Shown here in pieces: positions 1 through 8,635 of a stretch of 64,000 bases of DNA. The stretch is from Rhodobacteraceae bacterium 63075 (lineage in GTDB: Bacteria; Pseudomonadota; Alphaproteobacteria; Rhodobacterales; Rhodobacteraceae). The DNA lies in NCBI GenBank assembly GCA_003417655.1, contig QVMW01000001.1:62001-126000 (forward strand), given 5' to 3'. Each line of letters begins with the position of its first letter. Within the stretch, counting starts at the first letter, position 1. Made by a program: the position numbers and the translations under genes. The notes beneath the pieces are model-generated. The model was not told where the DNA came from. It made no database searches and was given only the letters and a program-made list of their open reading frames with translations.

Positions 1-748
1 AGCCGAGCCGCTCGCGGACAAGGCGCGTCGTCTTCTGGCACTGGCAGTGATAGGGATCCCCCTGCATGAGATAGCGCTTCGGCATTCCGTGATAGGAGAC
101 AACGAGTGTTTCAGGTCGGGATTCCATCTGATCGACGGAATTCTCGATCGAGTTTGCCAAGGCCTCGATATACCGCGGATCGTCGAAATAGCGCGCCACC
201 GTGCGCGCAGCAGGCTGCCAGGTTTCCTTCATGAGCGCTCGGAAGAACTGGTCATTGGCCGTCGCCATGGTCGCTCCTGCATATTGCGGATAGAGCGACA
301 GAAAGAGGATTCGGTCACATCCCTTGGCAACGAGCTCGGCAACCCTGCTTTCCGTAGACGGGTTTCCATAGCGCATGCAGAAATCCACGATCACGTCATC
401 TCCGAACTCCGCGGTGATATGCTCGCGAACAGCTTCGGTCTGCTCCTTGGTTATGGTCATGAGCGGGCTCTCACCCTTGTCTTCATTCCAGATCGATTTG
501 TAGGCCTCACCACTGGAAAACGGCCTCTTCGACAGAATGATCAACTGCAACAACGGCTGCCACTTCCACGAGGGGATATCGATCACGCGCTTATCCGAGA
601 GAAACTCGTTGAGATAGCGACGCATGGACCAATAGTCGTAATTGTCCGGTGTCCCGAGGTTGGCGAGCAAGACGCCGATCTTCGGTTTCTTAACTTCGGG
701 ATGGCCTTGAGGCAGCGGCCCGACCGATTTTGTTTCGATATCTTTCAT
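1..748 (-). CDS. hemH: ferrochelatase, 3' end cut by window edge
   Basis: Ferrochelatase inserts Fe2+ into protoporphyrin IX, the last step of protohaem synthesis. I translated the minus strand from ATG at 748. After a short N-terminal extension it reads GVLLANLGTPDNYDYW, then RRYLNEFLSDKRVIDIP, both typical of the family start. About 60 codons before the window edge is SYHGMPKRYLMQGDPYHCQC; its SYHG/PxRY segment carries the conserved active-site histidine. About 249 of the usual 340-350 residues are visible and the C-terminal quarter lies outside. The start codon overlaps the stop of the upstream methyltransferase gene by four bases (ATGA), so the two are translationally coupled. HemJ, the preceding enzyme of the same pathway, is at the other end of the window. 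Confidence 0.95.
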   Translation of the reverse strand, partial: MKDIETKSVGPLPQGHPEVKKPKIGVLLANLGTPDNYDYWSMRRYLNEFLSDKRVIDIPSWKWQPLLQLIILSKRPFSSGEAYKSIWNEDKGESPLMTITKEQTEAVREHITAEFGDDVIVDFCMRYGNPSTESRVAELVAKGCDRILFLSLYPQYAGATMATANDQFFRALMKETWQPAARTVARYFDDPRYIEALANSIENSVDQMESRPETLVVSYHGMPKRYLMQGDPYHCQCQKTTRLVRERLG

Positions 749-1605
749 TCCGTGTCCTCTTTGCCTTGCACCACGCCCGGGCGATCCTTCAGGTTTATTT
801 CATCGGTCTGCAATGCGTCAGCGAGACGCGTCTTTGCCGAGCCGGGCCTCAGCGGCTTTTGCTGGCTCTCGTGCGGTGACCACCCCGTCAGGAATAGCAC
901 CTCGAAAGTCGCGGTTATACGTCCCTCCGTGTCCGGAAAGTGCGCCCTGTAAATCTCATCTGCCAATGTGAAGAGCTCTTTTCTGTCAAAAACCTTCTTT
1001 CTCATCGCGAGCGCATTCGTCTCTCCCATACGCCGCAGATCCGCGATCAGATGGAAGATTGTCTCGTAGCTCGCCTTCAGCTCGATCTTGTCAACAACAG
1101 GAAGCGCGAAGCCTGCACGCTGCATGAGGCTGCCCAGATCCCGGATTTCCGCCATCATCGCCACTCGCGGAGAAAGCCCGCCGTAAAGCGCGATCTCGGC
1201 CTCGGACAGGGCGCTGCGCAATTCGTGAAGCGTCTCGCCGCCGAACATCGCACCGATAAACAGACCATCGGGCTGCAAGGCCTTTCGGGACTGGATGAGC
1301 TGTCCCACGATATCGTTGGACCAATGCAATGACATTGCATGCACAACGAGGTCATGCTGCCCCGGCTCAACCGCCAGCGTCTCGGTATCGTCAATGTGCT
1401 TCGGATCTGCCGGAAGCGCCTCTCGCCATCCGCTCATGGCAGCCCCGATTAAAAGCGGTGCGTTAAACGTTCTGTTAACCATGCCGAGACGAAACTGAAG
1501 CTCGTCAATCGCCGCGTCATGGGCAAAATCGGCTTGCTGTACATGCGCGCGCAAGCGGTGCCGTTCAAGCGCCTGTCGATCGGTGTGTTTTTGGCGGTCA
1601 TTCAT
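745..1605 (-). CDS. SAM-dependent methyltransferase, NDUFAF5/BioC-like
   Basis: Predicted class I S-adenosylmethionine-dependent methyltransferase fold, 286 residues. It opens with a DRQALERHRLRA-type segment that resembles the start of the NDUFAF5 family. In mitochondria that family hydroxylates an arginine of complex I subunit NDUFS7; the bacterial role is not established. The usual glycine-rich motif I (D/E-x-G-x-G-x-G) is weak here: the equivalent stretch reads LLIGAAMSGWREAL, so SAM binding may be degenerate. The middle part (LVVHAMSLHWSNDIVGQL, then GLFIGAMFGGETLHELR) fits the methyltransferase core. The gene overlaps hemH by four bases. Its ATG is only five bases from the divergent comF start, so its promoter must lie inside comF. 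A BioC-like role is less likely because no biotin genes are near. Confidence 0.8.
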   Translation of the reverse strand: MNDRQKHTDRQALERHRLRAHVQQADFAHDAAIDELQFRLGMVNRTFNAPLLIGAAMSGWREALPADPKHIDDTETLAVEPGQHDLVVHAMSLHWSNDIVGQLIQSRKALQPDGLFIGAMFGGETLHELRSALSEAEIALYGGLSPRVAMMAEIRDLGSLMQRAGFALPVVDKIELKASYETIFHLIADLRRMGETNALAMRKKVFDRKELFTLADEIYRAHFPDTEGRITATFEVLFLTGWSPHESQQKPLRPGSAKTRLADALQTDEINLKDRPGVVQGKEDTE

Positions 1606-1610
1606 GGGAA

Positions 1611-2348
1611 ATGAATATGGTCTGGCGCAGAGGGATTCAAACAGTTGTTGAGGCGCTATATCCGTCCGCCTGCCTCAGCTGCGGCCTGCCTGTTGATGGG
1701 CAGACAGGCCTGTGCGCCAAGTGCTGGCTGTCATCGCACTTCATCGCAGGGCTGGTCTGCAACAGCTGCGGAAAGCCCTTGATCGGTCGGTCTCAGGAAG
1801 CCGAAACCTGCGACGATTGTCTCGATAATCCACGTCCCTGGTCAGCTGCGCGTGGCGTGTTCCTTTATGAGGAGCGGGCAAGAAACCTTGTATGGAGCCT
1901 CAAATATTCCGACAGATCCGAAATCGCGAGCGCGGCAGGTCCATGGCTTTTACGTGCAATCTCTCCCGTTTTGCCGGAGAACCCATTGGTTGTCGCCGTG
2001 CCTCTGCATTGGACGCGGATTCTGAAGCGAAAGCAAAATCAATCAGAATTGCTGGCGCGTGAACTCGCCAGGTCTGGCAACCTCGAGCACGCGCCGGAAC
2101 TTCTGAAGCGCATCAAGCGTACGCCAGAGCTTGCCGGTCTCAAGAAGGATGCTCGGGAAACCGCATTGCAGGACGCGATCGCAGTCAGACCAGGCCAGCG
2201 CGCCCGCGTCGAAGGCCGCAACGTCCTTCTCGTCGATGATGTCATGACCACGGGAGCCACTCTCGCTTCCGCCACGAATGCCTGTCTTGCACAGAACGCT
2301 GCCAGCGTGAGCGCAGTTTTTCTGGCACGCGCCGCAAAGAATGATTAG
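1611..2348 (+). CDS. comF: ComF family double-zinc-ribbon phosphoribosyltransferase
   Basis: ComF-family protein, 245 residues. The N-terminus carries paired CxxC knuckles (CLSCG near residue 20, CAKC near 36, CNSCGKP and CDDC further on) that form a double zinc ribbon. The C-terminal half is a type I phosphoribosyltransferase fold with the PRPP-binding loop VLLVDDVMTTGATLASA around residues 205-220. In naturally competent bacteria ComF assists uptake of transforming DNA, and in Rhodobacter capsulatus homologues are needed to receive gene-transfer-agent DNA. The substrate is not certain. ATG at 1611 is followed by a second in-frame ATG at 1617. It is divergent from the methyltransferase gene with only five bases between the starts. 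Confidence 0.9.
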   Translation: MNMVWRRGIQTVVEALYPSACLSCGLPVDGQTGLCAKCWLSSHFIAGLVCNSCGKPLIGRSQEAETCDDCLDNPRPWSAARGVFLYEERARNLVWSLKYSDRSEIASAAGPWLLRAISPVLPENPLVVAVPLHWTRILKRKQNQSELLARELARSGNLEHAPELLKRIKRTPELAGLKKDARETALQDAIAVRPGQRARVEGRNVLLVDDVMTTGATLASATNACLAQNAASVSAVFLARAAKND

Positions 2349-2378
2349 GTTCTGCCCAGACAGAAAATCGAGGCATTC

Positions 2379-2642
2379 ATGAAACAAGTAGAAGTCTACT
2401 CTTCTCCGCTTTGCGGCTTCTGCCACGCGGCCAAGCGCCTGCTGAAGAGCAAGGACGTGAACTTCACGGAATACAACATTCTGACCAATCCGAAGCTCAA
2501 ACCCGAGATGATCGAGCGTGCAGCCGGAGCACGGACGGTCCCCCAGATCTTCATCGGCGAAGAGCATGTAGGCGGCTGCGATGAGCTCTATGCATTGGAG
2601 CGCCAAGGGAAGCTGGACTCGATGCTCGCCGCGGAAAACTGA
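2379..2642 (+). CDS. grxC: glutaredoxin 3
   Basis: Small cytosolic dithiol glutaredoxin of 87 residues, the normal length for GrxC. It reduces protein disulfides and glutathione-mixed disulfides using glutathione. The thioredoxin fold shows the active site CGFC at residues 12-15, where most homologues have CPYC, so the middle pair is an allowed variant. The cis-proline loop TVPQIFI and the GG-C-D glutathione-binding stretch (VGGCDEL) follow. The gene starts 30 bases after comF and its TGA shares a base with the ATG of the next gene, so the genes from comF to the MarR regulator are likely one transcript. Confidence 0.95.
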   Translation: MKQVEVYSSPLCGFCHAAKRLLKSKDVNFTEYNILTNPKLKPEMIERAAGARTVPQIFIGEEHVGGCDELYALERQGKLDSMLAAEN

Positions 2643-3475
2643 TGCGCATCGCCCTTTTGCAACTCACGTCGAGCGAGGACCCGGCCGAAAACCTGAGAAC
2701 AGTCGAAGATATGGTTCTGGAAGCGGCCCGGGGCGGAGCCGAGTTCGTTCTGACGCCTGAAGTGACAAATTGCATTGCGTCGTCAAGAAAAGATCTGGCC
2801 CGGAAACTCTCATACGAGGCCGAAGACCCTTTTCTTGAACGCATGCGCAGCCTGTCCAAGGAGCACGACATCTGGCTGCTTCTCGGATCCCTCGGCGTGA
2901 AAAGCGAAACTGTGCAGGACAAGTTTGCCAACCGGTCTTTCCTGATTGGCCCCGATGGAGAGATTGCGGCCCGATACGACAAGATCCACATGTTCGACGT
3001 GGATATTTCCGAGACCGAGACTTACCGGGAATCGAAGACTTACGAGCGCGGAAACAAGGCGATCGTGGCGCAGGCAAGCTTCGCGAAGGTGGGGATGTCC
3101 GTATGCTACGACGTGAGGTTTCCGCATCTATACAGATCACTCGCGCAGGCGGGTGCCGAAATCCTGACGATCCCCGCTGCCTTCGCAGTTCCAACTGGGC
3201 AAGCTCATTGGGAGCCGCTTCTGCGCGCCCGGGCGATAGAGAACGGCGCCTTCGTCCTTGCCCCGGCGCAAACCGGGCTGCACTACGAGAAGGACGGAAA
3301 GGAACGGCGCACCTACGGGCATTCGATGGTCATCGACCCGTGGGGCAAGGTCCTGCTGGATGCCGGAGAGGAACAGGGCGTTCATTTCGTCGATATCGAG
3401 CTTTCAGCGGTTTCGGAGGGTCGCAGTCGCGTCGGCTCCCTGACCCAGCTTAGTGAATTCGAGAGCCCGAAATGA
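2642..3475 (+). CDS. carbon-nitrogen hydrolase, Nit2/omega-amidase-like
   Basis: Nitrilase-superfamily amidohydrolase of 277 residues. The Glu-Lys-Cys catalytic triad is visible: Glu in LTPEVTN (about residue 40), Lys in RYDKIHMFDV (about 113) and Cys in VGMSVCYDVRFPHLYR (about 153). The sequence is closest to the Nit1/Nit2 branch, whose members deaminate deaminated glutathione or alpha-keto acid amides such as 2-oxoglutaramate. That would be metabolite repair beside glutaredoxin, but the substrate is an inference. TGATG overlap with grxC upstream and ATGA overlap with the MarR gene downstream indicate coupled translation. Confidence 0.85.
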   Translation: MRIALLQLTSSEDPAENLRTVEDMVLEAARGGAEFVLTPEVTNCIASSRKDLARKLSYEAEDPFLERMRSLSKEHDIWLLLGSLGVKSETVQDKFANRSFLIGPDGEIAARYDKIHMFDVDISETETYRESKTYERGNKAIVAQASFAKVGMSVCYDVRFPHLYRSLAQAGAEILTIPAAFAVPTGQAHWEPLLRARAIENGAFVLAPAQTGLHYEKDGKERRTYGHSMVIDPWGKVLLDAGEEQGVHFVDIELSAVSEGRSRVGSLTQLSEFESPK

Positions 3476-3915
3476 ACACGCGGCAGAACTCTCTTGCGAT
3501 CAGCCTTGTCAGCGAGATCATCGCGACAGACCAGCTCTTGAGAAGCGCACTCAGCCGCGAGATGCCGAAGGGCATGGAGATATCGCATTTCTCGGTCCTC
3601 ACGCATCTCGCTCATACCAATACGGAGAAAACCCCTGCCGGGCTGGCAAAGACCTTCCATGTCACGAAAGGTGCGATGACCAATACGCTCGGCAAGCTCG
3701 AATGGGCCGGGTATGTCCACATCCGTCCGGATTGGGACGATGCGCGCCGCAAGCTGGTTTCGATCAGCCCGGCAGGGCGTCGCGCACGTGACGCGGCGTT
3801 ATCCGCTATCGAGCCGATTATCGAAGGTTTGGTCGCTGAGAACGGCTCAGAAAGCGTGCGCACCGCGCTCCCGGTGCTGCGAGACTTGCGCAGGAAGCTC
3901 GAAGGCGACCGGTAA
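3472..3915 (+). CDS. MarR family transcriptional regulator
   Basis: Winged-helix MarR-type regulator of 147 residues. Family features seen are the helix before the DNA-binding domain (EMPKGMEISHFSVLTHL), the recognition-helix region (AGLAKTFHVTKGAMTNTLGK, about residues 58-77) and the wing DDARRKLVSISPAGR with the conserved D-x-R-x-K pattern. Members usually bind palindromes in their own promoters and respond to small ligands or oxidation. Here the gene has no promoter region of its own: it overlaps the hydrolase by four bases, so an autoregulatory site would have to be upstream of the operon. Its stop codon (3913-3915) directly abuts the stop codon of convergent ubiG. Confidence 0.9.
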   Translation: MNTRQNSLAISLVSEIIATDQLLRSALSREMPKGMEISHFSVLTHLAHTNTEKTPAGLAKTFHVTKGAMTNTLGKLEWAGYVHIRPDWDDARRKLVSISPAGRRARDAALSAIEPIIEGLVAENGSESVRTALPVLRDLRRKLEGDR

Positions 3916-4662
3916 CTATCGCGGCTTCACGCTTGCGGTGACGTAGTTCACGCTGAGATCTCGGTGCGAGATCGACCAGCTCCAGCTGATGGGGTTGAAC
4001 ACGAAACCCTTCTTGTCGATGGGCTCAAGGCCTGCGCCCGCGATGAAAGCGAACAGCTCGTCCGGCGTAATGAACTTGTTCCACTCATGCGTGCCTTTCG
4101 GCAGCCAGCGCATGACATATTCGGCCCCGACAATCGCCATAGCAAAGCTTTTCGCATTCCTGTTGAGCGTCGAACAAATATGCAGACCACCGGCTTTGAG
4201 CAGCTTGGCGCATTCGTTCAGATATTCCTGGGGGTCTGCGACATGCTCAACGACTTCCATGTTCACGACCACGTCGAACTGCTCGTCCTGTGCTACCAGG
4301 GCTTCCGCCGTCTCGGCACGGTAGTCGATGTCCAGACCTTGCTGCTCCGCGTGTATCTTCGCGACAGCGATGTTGCGCTCCGCCGCATCAGCGCCAAGAA
4401 CGTCCGCGCCAAGCCGCGTGAGCGGTTCGCTGAGCAAGCCGCCACCACATCCGATATCGATGATCCGCAAGCCCTCGAACGGCTCGGACTGCCCAAGATC
4501 ACGATTGAACTCAGCCGCGATTTGCTCCGTAATGTACCCAAGACGACACGGGTTCATCAGGTGCAGCGGACGGAACTTCCCGTTCGGATCCCACCATTCG
4601 GCGGCCATGGCCTCGAATTTCTGAAGCTCTTGCGGATCGACAGTGTTGATGCTGTGTTGCAA
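3916..4662 (-). CDS. ubiG: ubiquinone biosynthesis O-methyltransferase UbiG
   Basis: UbiG performs both O-methylation steps of ubiquinone synthesis with S-adenosylmethionine. The 248-residue product matches the family length. It carries the N-terminal [15 protein letters not shown] signature, the SAM motif [15 protein letters not shown] (about residues 71-84) and the conserved [11 protein letters not shown] stretch, and ends with the [10 protein letters not shown] region seen in UbiG. Ubiquinone is the main respiratory quinone of alphaproteobacteria. The stop abuts the MarR gene stop, leaving no room for a terminator between them. Confidence 0.96.
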   Translation of the reverse strand: MQHSINTVDPQELQKFEAMAAEWWDPNGKFRPLHLMNPCRLGYITEQIAAEFNRDLGQSEPFEGLRIIDIGCGGGLLSEPLTRLGADVLGADAAERNIAVAKIHAEQQGLDIDYRAETAEALVAQDEQFDVVVNMEVVEHVADPQEYLNECAKLLKAGGLHICSTLNRNAKSFAMAIVGAEYVMRWLPKGTHEWNKFITPDELFAFIAGAGLEPIDKKGFVFNPISWSWSISHRDLSVNYVTASVKPR

Positions 4663-4703
4663 AATAAGTCCTCAAGTTGCGCCCTGCGTGGAAAGTCTAC
4701 GAA

Positions 4704-5678
4704 ATGCACGAATCCGCAGATGAAAAAATCGACCGCGTGCGACTTTACCCGAGCATCGAGCCCTTTGATAGGCGGATGCTGGATGTAGGGGAAGGGCACA
4801 AGCTTTATGTCGAACAATCGGGCAATCAGCATGGAGAGCCTGTCGTCGTTCTGCATGGCGGGCCGGGTGGGGGGTGCAGCCCTGCAATGCGCCGGTTTTT
4901 CAACCCCGAGCACTACCGGATTATCCTGTTCGATCAACGTGGCTGCGGACGCTCACGGCCCTTCGCATCCGTCGAGAACAACACGACCTGGCACCTCGTT
5001 CATGACATCGAGACCATTCGCCGCGAGCTCGGCATAGAGCGCTGGCATGTCTTCGGCGGCAGTTGGGGCGCGACACTCTCGCTTTGCTATGCGATCAAAC
5101 ATCCCGATCGCGCCAGAACGCTGACGCTTCGCGGCGTGTTTCTCGGACGTCAGAGGGAGCTTGATTGGTTTTATGGCGGGGGTGCCGGAGCCTTCTGGCC
5201 CGATATTTGGAAAAAATTCCTCGCACCCCTCCCGGAAGATGAGCGAAGCGACCCGATCGCCGCCTATCATCGCCGCCTTTTCGGGGAAGACGGCAAGCAG
5301 GCGCTAGACTGCGCCGGAGCCTGGACGGCCTGGGAGAACGCGCTTGCCTCCGTCCAGTCTGAAGGCGTTTTCCATGTGCCGCATGCCGAGTTCTGTCGAG
5401 CTTTCGCAAGGCTGGAAAACCACTACTTTCATAACCGGCTGTTCTTCGATGATGACGACTTCATTCTGAAAAACACCGCGGCCATCTCTCATATTCCCTT
5501 GCATATTGCCCAGGGACGGCTCGACATGATCTGCCCTCCGATATCCGCCTTCGAGCTTGCCGACGCTTGCCCGCTCTCCGAGCTGATTCTGGTCAGTCGG
5601 TCCGGCCACGCGCTTTCGGAGCCGCGTATCGGGGCGGCGCTTGTGAGCTTCATGGATCGGATCGCCTCGGGAAGGTGA
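4704..5678 (+). CDS. pip: proline iminopeptidase
   Basis: Alpha/beta-hydrolase of peptidase family S33 that releases N-terminal proline from peptides. Visible signatures are the oxyanion-hole HGGPGGG (about residue 50), DQRGCGRS, and the nucleophile elbow GGSWGATLSL, whose serine is near residue 112. The C-terminal SRSGHALSEP carries the catalytic histidine. I chose ATG at 4704 (324 residues), which has GGAAAG upstream. A TTG nine codons earlier is possible but leaves little room from ubiG, whose start is at 4662. The gene is divergent from ubiG with a gap of about 40 bases. It has no terminator of its own before the rimP leader. Confidence 0.93.
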   Translation: MHESADEKIDRVRLYPSIEPFDRRMLDVGEGHKLYVEQSGNQHGEPVVVLHGGPGGGCSPAMRRFFNPEHYRIILFDQRGCGRSRPFASVENNTTWHLVHDIETIRRELGIERWHVFGGSWGATLSLCYAIKHPDRARTLTLRGVFLGRQRELDWFYGGGAGAFWPDIWKKFLAPLPEDERSDPIAAYHRRLFGEDGKQALDCAGAWTAWENALASVQSEGVFHVPHAEFCRAFARLENHYFHNRLFFDDDDFILKNTAAISHIPLHIAQGRLDMICPPISAFELADACPLSELILVSRSGHALSEPRIGAALVSFMDRIASGR

Positions 5679-5793
5679 CCGATTCGGCCTTGCGCCGTGC
5701 TTGCTTTGAGGTTAGGTAGCGTTTCAAAGCGGCGTGCTGGTTCCCGGCACTCCACCGGAATTACAGCGGGCCGCACGGCCCGTTTTTTTGTTT
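5679..5793 (+). ncRNA. rimP leader, candidate attenuator RNA
   Basis: This 115-base region between pip and rimP is rich in paired segments. GCTTTGA (5703-5709) pairs with TCAAAGC (5724-5730), and the stem continues outward with GCGCCG (5692-5697) against CGGCGT. A second pairing uses TTCCCGG and CCGGAA. The region ends in a strong intrinsic terminator 15 bases before the rimP ATG. A leader RNA ending in a terminator upstream of rimP-nusA-infB has been described in alphaproteobacteria (rimP-leader). The location and architecture fit, but I could not run a covariance model. It may control read-through into an operon that encodes NusA itself. Confidence 0.6.
5767..5789 (+). terminator. intrinsic terminator at end of rimP leader
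   Basis: The stem CGGGCC/GGCCCG with a 4-base loop (GCAC) is followed directly by seven T. It is a textbook Rho-independent terminator, yet it lies immediately upstream of the rimP start codon at 5805. It can serve as the pip terminator, as an attenuator for the rimP operon, or both. Confidence 0.85.
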
Positions 5794-5804
5794 GAGCAAC
5801 TGAA

Positions 5805-6377
5805 ATGTCCAACCTGATCGCAAAAACAGCACTCGACAGGCGCATGACCGAGATCGTGTCGCCGGTGATCGAAGATATGGGTTTCGAGCTTGTGCGCCTT
5901 CGGATGCAGGGCGGCGAGACGCCCACGCTTCAGATCATGGCAGAGCGCCCCGAGGGCGGTATCGAAGTGGATGACTGCGCCGCGATCTCGAATGCCGTCA
6001 GTGCCTTGCTGGATGTCGAAGACCCCATAAGTGACGGCTACACGCTCGAAGTCTCGTCTCCGGGAATCGACCGCCCCCTGACCCGCCTCAAGGACTTCGA
6101 GACATTCGAAGGATTCGAAGCGAAGGTTGAGACGGCCGAGATGATCGACGGGCAAAAGCGCTTTCGCGGCGAGCTGGCAGGCACGGAAAACGACGAAGTG
6201 CTCCTCAATGTCGACGCGGGCACGATCGGGCTGAAGTTCGACTGGCTCGCAGACGCCAAGCTTGTCATGACCGACGAGCTCGTCAGGGAAATGCTGAAAC
6301 AGAAGAAGGCTGCCGGCGCATATGCGGATGGCGGCGAAGTGAACATCGAACAATCAACCGGTTCCGAGGAGGACTGA
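5805..6377 (+). CDS. rimP: ribosome maturation factor RimP
   Basis: RimP assists assembly of the 30S ribosomal subunit. The product is 190 residues, longer than the roughly 150 of E. coli, mainly by a charged C-terminal tail ([13 protein letters not shown]...) seen in alphaproteobacterial members. The N-terminal domain holds [20 protein letters not shown], and [14 protein letters not shown] is the family signature before the SH3-like C-terminal domain. It is the first gene of the rimP-nusA-ylxR-infB operon, with two bases between its stop and the nusA ATG. The Shine-Dalgarno sequence is weak because the upstream terminator stem occupies the space. Confidence 0.95.
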   Translation: MSNLIAKTALDRRMTEIVSPVIEDMGFELVRLRMQGGETPTLQIMAERPEGGIEVDDCAAISNAVSALLDVEDPISDGYTLEVSSPGIDRPLTRLKDFETFEGFEAKVETAEMIDGQKRFRGELAGTENDEVLLNVDAGTIGLKFDWLADAKLVMTDELVREMLKQKKAAGAYADGGEVNIEQSTGSEED

Positions 6378-6379
6378 GA

Positions 6380-7993
6380 ATGGCAATTACATCTGCCAAC
6401 CAGCTTGAACTTTTGCAGACGGCCGAAGCTGTTGCACGTGAGAAGATGATCGATCCTTCGCTGGTGATCGAAGCGATGGAAGAGAGCCTCGCGCGGGCTG
6501 CGAAGAGCCGCTACGGCTCGGAGATGGACATTCGCGTGTCGATCGACCGCAAGACAGGCCGCGCGACCTTCACCCGTGTGCGCACGGTCGTAGAGGATGA
6601 AGAGCTGGAGAACTATCAGGCCGAGTTCACGGTGGAACAAGCCAAGCAATACCTTGATGATCCGAAGGTCGGCGACACCTTTGTCGAGGAAGTTCCCCCC
6701 GTCGAGATGGGCCGGATCGCGGCACAGAGCGCCAAGCAAGTCATCTTGCAGAAAGTGCGCGAAGCCGAGCGCGAGCGCCAATACGAGCAGTTCAAGGACC
6801 GCGCCGGCACGATCATCAATGGCGTCGTCAAACGCGAGGAATACGGCAACGTGATCGTCGACGTGGGCGCAGGCGAGGCGATCCTGCGCCGCAACGAGAA
6901 GATCGGCCGCGAGAGCTATCGCCCGAACGACCGCATCCGCTGCTACATCAAGGATGTGCGCCGAGAGGCGCGCGGGCCGCAGATTTTCCTTTCGCGCACC
7001 GCACCGGAATTCATGGCCGAGTTGTTCAAGATGGAAGTGCCGGAAATCTATGAAGGCATCATCGAGATCAAGTCGGTTGCGCGCGATCCGGGCAGCCGCG
7101 CCAAGATCGCCGTGATTTCCTACGACGGGTCCATCGACCCGGTCGGTGCCTGTGTCGGCATGCGCGGCAGCCGCGTTCAGGCCGTCGTGAACGAGCTTCA
7201 GGGCGAAAAGATCGATATCATTCCCTGGAATGAAGATGTGCCGACATTCCTCGTCAACGCGCTTCAGCCCGCCGAGGTTTCGAAGGTCGTTCTTGACGAG
7301 GAAGCCGAGCGCATCGAAGTCGTCGTGCCCGACGAACAGCTCAGCCTCGCGATCGGCCGCCGGGGTCAGAATGTGCGTCTCGCAAGCCAGCTGACCGGGC
7401 TGGAAATCGAGATCATGACGGAAGCCGAAGAATCCGAGCGCCGCCAGAAAGAGTTCGAAGAGCGCACCAAGCTGTTCATGGACAAGCTTGATCTGGACGA
7501 ATTCTTCGCCCAGCTTCTGGTGTCCGAAGGCTTCACCAATCTTGAAGAAGTCGCCTATGTCGAGAAGGACGAGCTTCTGGTCATCGACGGGGTCGACGAT
7601 GATACGGCGGACGAACTTCAGGCCCGCGCGCGCGACTTCCTCGAGGCCGAAGCGAAGGCAGCGCTCGAAGCCGCGCGCGAGCTTGGAGCCGAAGATAGCC
7701 TCATCGGATTTGAGGGCATAACCCCGCAAATGGCCGAGGCGCTCGCGAAAGACGATGTCAAGACGCTCGAAGACTTCGCAACCTGCGCCGACTGGGAGCT
7801 CGCTGGCGGCTGGACGACAGTTGATGGCGAGCGCGTCAAGGACGACGGCGTGCTGGAACCCTTCGGTGTCAGCCTAGAAGACGCGCAGGACCTCGTCATG
7901 ACAGCCCGTATTCAGCTTGGCTGGGTCGACCCCGCTGAACTGGAGGCCGAGGAAACAGATAGCGAAATCGACGAAACCGTCGAAACAGTCTGA
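6380..7993 (+). CDS. nusA: transcription termination/antitermination factor NusA
   Basis: NusA binds RNA polymerase and modulates pausing, intrinsic termination and Nus-dependent antitermination. The 537-residue protein has the expected domains: N-terminal polymerase-binding domain (about 1-130), S1 domain (GTIINGVVKREEYGNVIVDV, about 140-160) and two KH domains (GACVGMRGSRVQAVVNEL near 255 and QLSLAIGRRGQNVRLA near 320). The C-terminus has helix-hairpin-helix acidic repeats (LVIDGVDDDTADELQARAR). The tail is strongly acidic. It follows rimP directly, preceded by GAGGAGGACTGAGA, a strong ribosome-binding site inside the rimP end. Confidence 0.97.
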   Translation: MAITSANQLELLQTAEAVAREKMIDPSLVIEAMEESLARAAKSRYGSEMDIRVSIDRKTGRATFTRVRTVVEDEELENYQAEFTVEQAKQYLDDPKVGDTFVEEVPPVEMGRIAAQSAKQVILQKVREAERERQYEQFKDRAGTIINGVVKREEYGNVIVDVGAGEAILRRNEKIGRESYRPNDRIRCYIKDVRREARGPQIFLSRTAPEFMAELFKMEVPEIYEGIIEIKSVARDPGSRAKIAVISYDGSIDPVGACVGMRGSRVQAVVNELQGEKIDIIPWNEDVPTFLVNALQPAEVSKVVLDEEAERIEVVVPDEQLSLAIGRRGQNVRLASQLTGLEIEIMTEAEESERRQKEFEERTKLFMDKLDLDEFFAQLLVSEGFTNLEEVAYVEKDELLVIDGVDDDTADELQARARDFLEAEAKAALEAARELGAEDSLIGFEGITPQMAEALAKDDVKTLEDFATCADWELAGGWTTVDGERVKDDGVLEPFGVSLEDAQDLVMTARIQLGWVDPAELEAEETDSEIDETVETV

Positions 7994-8005
7994 TGAAAGG
8001 TGCCG

Positions 8006-8626
8006 ATGACAACAAAGGCGATGAAAAAGGGCAATTCTCCGACTGATGTGATGCGCAAATGCATTGCAACGGGAGAACTATACCCTAAATCAGAGCTGTT
8101 GAGGTTTGTCATCGGTCCCGACGGGCTTGTCGTCCACGACGTTCTCGAAAAGCTTCCCGGGCGCGGAATATGGGTCTTGGCCGAGAAAGGCGCCCTGCAA
8201 AAGGCTGTTTCGAAAAAGCTCTTCAGCCGCGCGGCGAAAACCCAAGTTCAGGCTCCGGATGACCTCGTGGACAGGGTCGAAGCGGCGCTTGCAAAACGTG
8301 TGATCAGCCTAGTAGCAATGGCGCGCAAGGCTGGCAGGGCTGTCACCGGAGCGACAAAGGTCAAGGACAGGGTGGCCGGGCTGGGTGTCGGGGCGCTCTT
8401 CCAGGCGCAGGATGGCTCGGCCCGGGAAAAATCGAAGATTCGCCTTTATGATGAGGGCGAAACCTTCGAATGTCTGACGAAATCCGAGCTTGGCGAAGCC
8501 TTCGGAAGAGAATTCGCGGTTCACGCAGCTCTAGATACTGGCGGTTTGGCCGCTCGTGTTATAGAGGAAGCAATAAGACTGAAGGGCTTTCGGCCCGAGG
8601 CGCCCTCGGGGCGCATGAAAGGATGA
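8006..8626 (+). CDS. YlxR-type RNA-binding protein (DUF448) with L7Ae-like C-terminus
   Basis: Protein of about 206 residues encoded between nusA and infB, the classic ylxR position. The N-terminal DUF448/YlxR domain shows RKCIATGELYPKSELLRFV and GRGIWVLAEKGAL, the residues of its conserved basic RNA-binding face. The C-terminal half (LVAMARKAGRAVTGATKVKD) resembles the L7Ae/YlxQ fold, so one gene appears to combine what Gram-positive bacteria encode as ylxR and ylxQ. The molecular role is not settled; YlxR homologues have been linked to RNase P and transcription. ATG at 8006 is chosen because GAAAGG lies five bases upstream; an in-frame GTG at 8000 overlaps that ribosome-binding site. Confidence 0.9.
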   Translation: MTTKAMKKGNSPTDVMRKCIATGELYPKSELLRFVIGPDGLVVHDVLEKLPGRGIWVLAEKGALQKAVSKKLFSRAAKTQVQAPDDLVDRVEAALAKRVISLVAMARKAGRAVTGATKVKDRVAGLGVGALFQAQDGSAREKSKIRLYDEGETFECLTKSELGEAFGREFAVHAALDTGGLAARVIEEAIRLKGFRPEAPSGRMKG

Positions 8627-8635
8627 GTATATCGA

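Noticed and set aside
6038..7729. A 563-codon open frame opposite rimP and nusA
   Set aside because: Antisense to two well-supported genes; composition is that of reverse-complemented GC-rich codons.
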